The notes beneath the pieces were generated by a model. That model did no database searches and was not told where the DNA came from. It saw nothing but the letters and a program-made list of their open reading frames with translations. A program made the translations under genes and the position numbers. Positions 56,320 through 64,000 of a stretch of 64,000 nt of DNA are shown here, piece after piece (positions within the stretch are counted from its first letter, which is position 1; each line of letters opens with the position of its first letter). Source of the stretch: Ulota crispa (lineage: Eukaryota > Streptophyta > Bryopsida > Orthotrichales > Orthotrichaceae); the NCBI GenBank assembly GCA_963920765.1, contig OY987248.1:21238539-21302538 (forward strand). Reading direction: 5' to 3'.

Positions 56320-57271
56320 CCCTTAAATGTTGATATGGACATTATTTGTTTGATGGATGATAAAACTGTGAAAATCACTAAAAACTGCCACTTCTAGGAG
56401 GTTTAGCAAAAAAGGATTTTCTATTTTTATTTTGGGAAATCCAACCATAGGATCTTGCTCCAGACTAGAATAGTTACTTTTGGGAAAAAAATCAGCTCAT
56501 TCTAGATGGAGAGAAGTGAAATATTTACATCTAAAGTGACAAAAAAAGTTTTTTTCAATGCTGTCCAAAAATTTCAGAAGCCTTTGACCATGCTTATAAC
56601 AAAAAAATGCTCTACCCAAAGTTGCACTTTATTTTTTCCATGTAGGAGATCAAGTTAGGTATGTGTAGGAGAATTTTCAAATCAATTGGAACTATACAAC
56701 ACATGGGAAAAATTAATAAAGTAAAAAGAAGTAGAGAATGAGTTAAAACGCTAAATTGTTAAGAATTTAATTATAGAAATAAAAAATGCAAATCCCCACC
56801 GTTGTAATGTTGTGACAAACAACCTTCTTCCGTTGATTTAGTTTTTTTTCCAAAATATTGAAAATTGAGTAAAATAAAGGACTTCAAAGATTATTTTAGA
56901 GTAGAGAATCCATAATTGCCCGCAAACAACAACTCCTTGTAACTTTCATTTCATTGATTGAAATGGAATGATTCAAAGCTTCTCATGTATAAAATAATCT
57001 AAAGAACCAATTTAGTTTTTTCAATTTAAAAAAAAAAGAAATAATTTTTAAAGAAGTTTTTGGACTGCTAGTCCTCCCCAAATTTTCATAAATTCATGCA
57101 TTATTTCTTCATCAAATGTTGGAATGAAGAAAAAATTAGGTGCCCACAAAGATTTTTGAATTCCTCACCTTCAATGAAAGTTTCAGAAAATCACACAAAG
57201 TAGTTTAGCCATAGGTACATGCCCAAAGTCCAACATGTCCCCCAAAGGGACAATGGTCCTTTAGGGGTTAA
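56316..57271. mobile_element. TTAA-2 MITE, 956 bp
   Basis: It begins TTAG-CCCTTAAATG and ends GGACAATGGTCCTTTAGGGG-TTAA. The orientation is the same as 588-1555. It holds the CTGCCACTTCTAGG module on its left and AATTGCCCGCAAAC in the middle. Confidence 0.84.
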
Positions 57272-57576
57272 GATGTTTTTTGTTTTGTTTTTCATCCATT
57301 TTTGTAAGAACAATCACAAAGACATAGTCTGTTGTGGAAGACAAAAAATAATCTCAATGAATGCACTCATATTTTCAAGTAACCCAAATTGTGAGAAGAC
57401 TCTCAAATATGGTGTTAGGTCCCATGTTGCCCTTCTTGCAATTACCACAAGGGTAACACTCAATGTTGACTTATGCAAATTTCCAAACAATGTTAAAAGA
57501 AGTATGCACTTGCCACACCAATGTAGCGCCATTATAATGGGCAACCACAATGACTAGCGTGATGTTTAAGGATTAA
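57268..57576. mobile_element. TTAA-11 MITE, 309 bp, left end missing
   Basis: The interior and right end (GCGTGATGTTTAAGGA-TTAA) match 43277-43631 in the same orientation, including ATGGTGTTAG-TCCCA and CCCTTCTTGCAATT. The left 50 bp with its terminal repeat are absent, where it meets the TTAA-2 element. The overlapping frames at 57219-57557 and 57314-57550 are element DNA. Confidence 0.72.
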
Positions 57577-59211
57577 ATTGTTTTTATTTTGTATGTGTTA
57601 AAATGACTTCTAGGCTCTAGTGTTAAATAACATTATGTATGTACAATAATTATGACATTTTCAAATTTTGCAAAGAATGTGCAATTGCAAAGTGTGTTGT
57701 TAGCAAGAATTTAATGTGTCAATTTAATGCATGAGTTGTATATGTAGTATAGTACGTAACACTTATAACCAACAACTATTGCCTCAACAAGAAATACTAA
57801 AGCACAATTAATATAATTGCTAGCTCAGAAGCAATTCTGCCAACAAGAAGAACAAACCCTAGCTTCATCTTGGTGTTTTTGGATTTTTAGTAACTTTTTT
57901 CTTTATGGATAAAATGACCACTCATTGAGAGTTGGTGGTCATAAATGTCATGCACCATATAACATTTTGAAAAGAAAGAAAGGTTCACTCTAGTTTATAA
58001 TATTTTAAGAATCTTCATGAGTTTTTCCTTGTGAAACGAGTTCATTATTGTTATTTGGTATGGTTTTCTTCACCCCTCCAATGCAAAATGAAACAATGCA
58101 AAACACAAATGTACGGTATAATACAGCATTGTTTAAGGAGAAATTTTAGCTTCACCGCCTAAAATCTTGCATTTTCCAATTTTATTCAGTTTTTCATGAG
58201 CATGCACCAGTTATTTCCTATAAAATTTCTATACTTCTATAACCTGGATTTTTACTTGGTCGTTTCAAATTTCCAGTTTCTTTTGCAATTTCAACTGCCT
58301 GACAAGACACTAAAAGCCTGTTATCCCCAAACACTCTAATATAATTTCCTTCACTCTTTTGAAGTTTGCATCAATAGAGAGGATGCTAGGCTTTACAATA
58401 AAAAAGCATTATAGATCTGCAAACATTATTTCAGAAGAATTTAGTATAAAGATTTATTTTTAGAGACATAACTTCTAGATTTATATTGATTGATTGATTT
58501 TTTTTTTGCGGTTAGCTAAATATCATGTTCTACAAAGTTTGCTGAAATCTTGAAAGAGAACTCAATGCCAAATAAAAAGTCAATTGTTCTTCTAATAACA
58601 AGATTACTACAAGAAATTGTGTCTTAATTGACATGCTCGAATTGACTAAATGTGTCCAAAATGACAAAAAGACTGTCAAATTGGACAATTTCTGTAGGTA
58701 TAGCCATGTTGATTTAAACATGTTTTTGTCATTTTGGACAGTTTCTCTTGTAGCAATATTGTAATACTAATAATGTATTGGATGTTTTGTAATTTTTGGA
58801 AAGAGATTGTCGTTAATTAGTTTAAAATATGTCATTACAAAGAAAACATAATTCAATGTAGGGTCTGGGAAATGTATGAGATTTTTTAGTAGATTTCCTT
58901 CAATTCTTGTATTGAATCGGTTTATCAAGGAGCCCTTTTGGTTATTTTCTCTATTTCACATTAAAAGTAAAAATTTTAAAGATTTTTGACTAGCTTTTAG
59001 TGTTTACAAATTGCAAACGACTTTTTCTCATTTCAATTGGCTAGCATTGAATTAATGGTTGGTTCTTCCTAGACCTTGATTCAATCATTAAAAACATGCA
59101 ATTTTAAACGATTTATCCTTCTTTAAGGTGTTGTTTCAATTGTAGTATCATTTAATGCATCCTTGTCATGTAGGAATTGCTATAGATTACAACTTCTTTT
59201 CCAAACTTCTA
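57577..59211. other. No gene recognised; contains one small hairpin
   Basis: Apart from the CACTA-like hairpin at 58614-58756 this AT-rich stretch shows nothing that I can support. Confidence 0.35.
58614..58756. mobile_element. Possible CACTA-related hairpin MITE, 143 bp
   Basis: The left end TTACTACAAGAAATTGTG and the right end CAGTTTCTCTTGTAGCAA are inverted and each differs by one or two bases from the common plant CACTA end CACTACAAGAAA. The inner arms share GTCCAAAATGACAAAAA. No 3-bp target duplication is evident. Confidence 0.5.
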
Positions 59212-59759
59212 TTAACCCCTAAATGTTCAAGGGGGTAAGGGCAAAACATAGATGTGTTATAAAATGATACTTTTGTAATTTTGGTGAAGATTGCTTCAAA
59301 AGAGAAAACAAGAATCATGATCTTCAGTAATTATCCATAGGGTCAAACATTCAAAAAAAGTTTTGGACTCTTATTTAATGAATTTAGAAGCATATATATT
59401 TTAATATTCATTGAAATTACAAGTTCTATTCATAGAATTTAAAATTTGGTTTGATTGGTTGAAAATAAACATTCTATTCATAACTTTAAAAATACAATAT
59501 TTTTGAAGGAGAGAACATCATTAGTTTCCCAAAATAGTAAATTTTGCAACACTAACAAAAATTGAAGTGTTTGTCTTTGAAAAATTCTCCTTCATGGAGC
59601 CTAATTTGAATTGACATGTTCCAAACTCGGTTGGAAAGTAGACTTGCTTTCTTATATAAAAGTGTTTTTTATATTTATTTTGAGTGTTGTTTGAATTTCG
59701 GGCAGCCCGCAAAAAAGGGCAACGACCTGGAAATGGTTGATTGGGCATTTAGGGGTTAA
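59212..59759. mobile_element. TTAA-7 MITE, 548 bp
   Basis: It begins TTAA-CCCCTAAATGTTCAAGG and ends TTGGGCATTTAGGGG-TTAA. It aligns with 18355-18905 end to end. Confidence 0.89.
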
Positions 59760-59779
59760 AGCAATAGATTACACACAAA

Positions 59780-60201
59780 GGGGATTGATATGTCTACCAC
59801 ACACTTTTAGCTATTCTACCATACCCCGGGGTAAATTTTAGATTGTTACATCCAAATAGTTGAATTTGAGAATTTGGAATTCAGATTTGGACTTAGAGAC
59901 CTTGATTTTGTCTAGAACCATTAAAAAAATGTTGTAATTGGACAACACCCAATGAAAAAGCTTAGCTTGGGGAAAATATTGCTTTTACTTTTGTTTATAA
60001 AAAAGATAAGCTTTTTCATTAGGTGTTGTTCAATTAGAACATTTTATGATTTTAGACTAAATCACGGTCTCTAAGTCCAAATTTGAATTCCAAATTCTCA
60101 AATTCAACTTTTTGATGGTAAAAATCTAAAATTTACCAAGTCAGTGTGGTAAGTGAGTGTGGTAGAATAGGTGAAAGGGTGTGGTGGACATATCAATCCC
60201 C
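59780..60201. mobile_element. Hairpin MITE, 422 bp, relative of 21664-22064
   Basis: The ends GGGGATTGATATGTCTACCA and TGGACATATCAATCCCC are inverted, with long complementary arms sharing GAATTCAGATTTGGACTTAG, AACACCCAATGAAAAAGCTTA and their complements. The ends are better kept than in the 21.6-kb copy, but no target duplication is obvious. Confidence 0.75.
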
Positions 60202-60811
60202 AACTGCAAATGTCCTAAACGATTAGGTTTGACATAAAAAATATCTAGGTCGGCACCTATTAGTGGCAAAAGAACATTTGTGAAAGAAGATATAATATTC
60301 AACATCCCTTTTGTTGAAAGAGCATGTGCAATGAGAAATCAATTTACAACCATTGCAACAAAGAAGGTCATTGGCAATTGCCAATTCATCTTTGTTGCAG
60401 AATAAACTACTTTTTTTTTTAAGGTGAAATTTTATGTAGTGTTGCACAAACCTAAAAGGGTGTTGGTGGTAGTCAACCCGTCCGTGACATAGAAGGCTAA
60501 AATGTTTTACTAAAATGTTGGCAGTCAACAAGTCCTCTTCGCAAAAAAATCGCAGTAGAAGCAATTTGGAAAAGTCACATGCACCATCAATGGATTTGTT
60601 ATTAAGTTCTTCTTGACTATTTGCTTCAACTTGTAAAAATGCAAACATTTTTTGTAAAGCTATATAATTGAATCTAGAAATGGTAGAATTACATATTTTC
60701 CGGAAAAAATTTTACAAATTTTATTGAAACATGAAGTGTTGGAATAGCATGGACTTGCCATGAAGTGGAAGCTGCATGGCAGACACTTTGTAGGTTAGAG
60801 GCTGAAAAGAC
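60202..60811 (-). other. Unassigned region with one 141-codon minus-strand frame
   Basis: The frame at 60223-60648 encodes a cysteine- and histidine-rich stretch (CCNGCKLISHCTC near its end) that I do not recognise. No introns, partner frames or homologous copy in this window support it. A decayed transposase or a chance frame are both possible. Confidence 0.25.
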
Positions 60812-61586
60812 TTAACCCCTAAGCATCTTGTTAAGAAAAATTAGCATACCTCCAATATGGAACCTTGAACACATTCCCTTAATTTTTAGAAAGTTGATCA
60901 AGTATTCACACAATCCAGACCAGTCATTTTATACCCAATTATAAATTAAAAGTTTAAAACTAGTTTGATTTCAAATCCAAGTAAATTTGTAAAATTCACA
61001 CAATTGAGAATCTTATATTTGTTAATTTGGGTAGCAGTTCATAATATGGATTTTGGACTTTGATGTGATTTTTCCCAAAAAAAATAATTACCTAATGGTT
61101 AATCCCATGAGACGGTGTCCATCTATATTTGATGGAAAAAAACTCCTCAAATGGGAAAAAACTCCAAAACTTATGGTCATTCAAAGTAAGTGGATCTAGC
61201 TGGCTCACTACTTTAGAGTTACAAAAACCTTACGCAATCAAGAAAAAAAAAAGTGACACATCACCAACCTTCTCTCCTATACATGGGAGTATGGGCTTCC
61301 AACCCATTCCATCCAAAATTCCTCCATCCACAATGCAATGTTCATTGCCTATAGGTACTCTCACTAATAGTTTTAATATTAAAAATAATAAATACAAATG
61401 TTTGGGTGCAAAATCTAGAGGCTTCAAGGAACAACAAACTAATCCAAAAGTTTTGTTGGACTTTTAACTCCATTTGGACTTGAGTGGCAAACCAAAACTT
61501 GAGCATGCAATGCCTTTTTTGTCTACTTTTACACCTCCAAGAACCCCATTTGGCCATATTGGGCTCTTTGGGCCTTTAGGGGTTAA
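60812..61586. mobile_element. TTAA-10 MITE, 775 bp, reverse orientation
   Basis: It begins TTAA-CCCCTAAGCATCTTG and ends TTTGGGCCTTTAGGGG-TTAA. It is the reverse complement of 44244-45016. The open frames at 61129-61467 and 61230-61427 lie inside and oppose one another. Confidence 0.87.
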
Positions 61587-61635
61587 CCTGCTCTTGTGTT
61601 GAGGTTCCAGAAATCTTTGGAGTTGCATTGTGTAT

Positions 61636-61775
61636 AAGGTAAGTATACTCATTTTTGACCATGTACCCAATTTTGTCACTATGTACCGCGGGTGGTCATT
61701 TAAATTTGAAATGACCACCCCTAGGTACATAGTGATAGAATTGGGTACATGGTTGGGAATGGGTATACCTACCTT
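61636..61775. mobile_element. Small hairpin MITE (AAGGTAGRYAYACCC family), 140 bp
   Basis: The ends AAGGTAAGTATACTC and GGGTATACCTACCTT are complementary. The arms include CATGTACCCAATT/AATTGGGTACATG and the centre is ATTTAAATTTGAAAT. Its sister is 55066-55204. Confidence 0.7.
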
Positions 61776-61993
61776 ACTACCAAGGCTCAAGGAGTTGGGG
61801 CCTTATGCAATTGGGCCTCAAATTAGTTGAATTGCTTGCCCTTAATCTTGCAAAATTACAAGGTTACAAATGAGCATCATAGCTTGAAGCATGAAGCACT
61901 AGAGGAGACTTTGGAACTTTTAGCTTGAATTGTGGAGACTTTAATTTCTTTTGTCAGTGCAAAATGTTGGAGGCTCATTTACAAATGACTTTC

Positions 61994-62647
61994 TTAACCC
62001 CTAAATGTCAAAGGCACCACATTATGGTGTTGACAATACTTTCAACTTCTATAAAACCTAACTAAGTTGTTATCTTAAGTAGATTTTATTTTTTTAACTA
62101 TTCTTTCTGAAGTATAGTTTTAGTATCAAAAACCCAATTTTATAAACCAATTATTATGATTTTTCTATTCAAGATTTTGTGCAAGGGTGTCCATTGCAAT
62201 CTTGACTTTTTTAGCGTCGCAAGCTCTTAGAAATGAGCCTCAAACACACTAGACCTTGGAGAAAAATTTACACTAGAAATTCATTTAAAAATATTGTAAA
62301 AGAGACTTTGAAAAGCCATAAATCAATTGTAGTTATGTATGTTATGTCCTTTAACCCCATCTTTTTCTTGTGACCATTTTTTTAATTTGACATGTAAAAA
62401 GAGGATTGCAAGAATTCAAGTCATTTTCACAATTTTAACACCCTCTTGATCAAACATTATTTAACTTTCAATCCATAAATGATATTGTTGTGTTTTGTTT
62501 TTGTATGTGATCTCTAACATATGTAGTTTGATTTTGTACGGTTACAATTGAAAAAAAACTAATACAACTTATCAAAATTTTTGCTTTTTGTTCAACTTAA
62601 AACAAATTCCTAGAAGCTCAAAAAGTGCCTTGGCATTTAGGGGTTAA
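61994..62647. mobile_element. TTAA-8 MITE, 654 bp, reverse of 50795-51451
   Basis: It begins TTAA-CCCCTAAATGTCAAAGG and ends GCCTTGGCATTTAGGGG-TTAA. It shares its full interior in reverse complement with the 50.8-kb copy. Confidence 0.88.
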
Positions 62648-62700
62648 GCTCATTAGGATAGATTATTTCCAATTTACTTTCAACTCATTAAGGCATCTCC

Positions 62701-63264
62701 ATTGGTGGCTCAAACACACTCAAAGTGGATGAAAAATGTTGAGGCCCCTCTCAAAGCCCTCTCAAGACACTTTGTCTTATCGTGTCTAGCAAGGGCCCTT
62801 TGAGAGGGGAATGCTAAATCGTGAGCACGGATTCATGAGCCGTGAGCGTAAGTATTTTGTCAAAATATTAAATTTCATCTATAAATGTGTACATAGGACC
62901 TTACAATTGCACATTATAAACATTCATCTTTTGAAGAATTGTTGTTTTTTAAGGTTTTCCATTAGTTTTGAGCTCAAAATTGATTCCCGCTCACAAAATC
63001 TTGGCTCACCGCTCATAGGCTCACCGTTCTATGCTCACAAAATAGCTTACCTCCCCTTTGAGACACTATTCATCATTAATAATGATCTTAAGTTTAGTGG
63101 ATTTTATCCTCTACTTTCCTTGATAAGTAGTCAGATGATTATTTATGGGGCATGTTGAAGTGCCACACCAACTTTTTGAGGAGCGTGGGTGGAAATCAAG
63201 GAGCTTGAGGCCCTTTCAAGAATAGATGAAAACCTTTGAACGTGCCATACTAGTGGAGATGCTT
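62701..63264. mobile_element. Tourist-like MITE with TTA flanks, 564 bp, with GTGAGC repeats inside
   Basis: The left end AGGCATCTCCATTGGTGGC follows TTA (62698-62700). The right end TAGTGGAGATGCTT precedes TTA (63265-63267). Inside, GTGAGC/GCTCAC motifs cluster at 62821-62850 and 62990-63045 in opposite orientation, which suggests a second decayed element within it. Confidence 0.55.
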
Positions 63265-63267
63265 TTA

Positions 63268-64000
63268 CTTCCTATCTCACTTTGGGACATGTGACATGAC
63301 TTAAGTGACCCCAACCTTGCAAAAGGACAGAAAAACACATTCCAAGGCACCTACCCTTGCTCATGGTGGAAATCCCCTATTGGTTGGGCATGGGACGTTA
63401 GTGACAATGGGTGCTTCCACCTTAAAAGCATCCAAGTTAAGGAAAGTTTTGGACAAAGAGGGAGTAATTAGCATGTCTGACCAAGACATTCTCCTTTACA
63501 CAACAAAGATTCCATTTACCCAGTACACAACAACTCCATCATATACTATTCTTTCTTCTACAAAATTAGGCTGAATAATCAATGATGGGGAACATGATTA
63601 CTCTTGCAAACAAAGAGATATATACTTGATTGGAAGTTAATTTACTTAGTTGACCAGGTGGGGTAACAACTGGTCAATGCTGGACACAAGCGACACTGTG
63701 TTTCACAATGATGAAGTTTTTGAGGTCAACTGGAGCTATCCTCGTTCCCAAAAATGAGTATTCCTTTCAAAAAATTCTCGACACACTTTAACTATCTTTG
63801 TAAAGAATGATTTCGGATAAGTAGTAATTTTGAAGTATTTTTTTAGCTAGCTTTTTGTTTGCCTTAAAAAGGTGTTATTATATTCAAACCGCATTGTAAA
63901 CACACAATCATAAAAGCGTATCTCTTTTATTTTGCAAGCATTAGCGAGTTTAATCATTGGTTTGTTTCAATAGAAGTTACCAAGGCTTACATTGTGAAGA
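63268..64000. other. No gene recognised
   Basis: The 89-codon frame at 63305-63574 has no domain that I recognise. No terminal repeat pair is visible before the window ends. Confidence 0.35.

Noticed and set aside
588-62647. CCCCTAAA motifs as interstitial plant telomere repeats
   Set aside because: CCCTAAA is the plant telomere unit, but here it occurs singly, is followed by GGACCA-type text, and marks the inverted ends of elements with TTAA flanks.
588-62647. Reading the TTAA elements as PIF/Harbinger with TAA or TTA targets
   Set aside because: A 3-bp target would leave the element ends asymmetric (CCCC against GGGGT). The filled and empty site comparisons show symmetric four-base TTAA. 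True Tourist-like MITEs in this window have GAGCATCTCC-type ends.
1-64000. LTR retrotransposons or other virus-like elements
   Set aside because: I see no paired long terminal repeats, primer-binding site or gag-pol type frame that I can recognise.
1-64000. tRNA, rRNA or microRNA genes
   Set aside because: No cloverleaf-type A and B boxes or rRNA text were noticed. The many hairpins belong to MITEs, so none is called as an RNA gene.

Overview
This window looks like nuclear DNA of a land plant with a large, AT-rich, transposon-packed genome. It holds one gene I can assign with confidence: an intron-containing single-repeat MYB transcription factor of the plant-specific zinc-knuckle + SHAQKYF class, at 47717-49559 on the plus strand. 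The sequence does not settle which plant lineage it comes from. Apart from a probable LINE fragment (10.7-11.5 kb) I recognise no other protein-coding gene, no RNA gene and no LTR element.

The rest is mostly short non-autonomous DNA transposons (MITEs) of several superfamilies. The dominant group is unusual. About 38 copies begin TTAA-CCCCTAAAGG and end CCTTTAGGGG-TTAA or a close variant, and together cover roughly 25 kb (about 39%) of the window. They fall into at least 14 families, here called TTAA-1 to TTAA-14. Members of a family have nearly constant length: TTAA-1 is 929-931 bp in four copies, TTAA-3 is 725 bp in two, TTAA-7 is 545-551 bp in three, TTAA-10 is 773/775 bp, and TTAA-9 is 740/742 bp. 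Several insertions can be compared with an uninterrupted relative inside this window, which shows a single TTAA target becoming TTAA on both sides. TTAA targets and CCC-type ends are the signature of piggyBac-like elements, a group not normally associated with land plants. No transposase is present here.

Layout. 0-6 kb: TTAA elements and a tandem duplication. 7.7-10.7 kb: adjoining TTAA elements, then an older MITE broken by two TTAA insertions. 10.7-12 kb: LINE fragment and a Tourist-like MITE. 12.4-16.6 kb: nested TTAA elements and a GC-rich TIR element. 17-31 kb: MULE-like, hAT-like, hairpin and GGTTGCC-type MITEs between TTAA elements. 30.2-32.3 kb: a three-level nest (TTAA inside CACTA-like inside TTAA). 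34.2-35.9 kb: a giant palindrome split by a TTAA element. 36-46 kb: Tourist-like MITEs, a 22-bp tandem array and a GC-rich tract. 46.9-50.7 kb: the MYB gene in a GC-richer island. 50.7-55 kb: three Tourist-like MITEs in a row, the first split by a chain of four TTAA elements. 55-64 kb: another three-element chain, hairpin MITEs and more TTAA elements.

The MYB protein (393 aa, three exons) carries a CCHC knuckle, one MYB repeat with VASHAQKYF, a basic cluster and an LxLxL motif, so it is probably a nuclear DNA-binding regulator, perhaps a repressor, like MYBS3/KUA1-type proteins.
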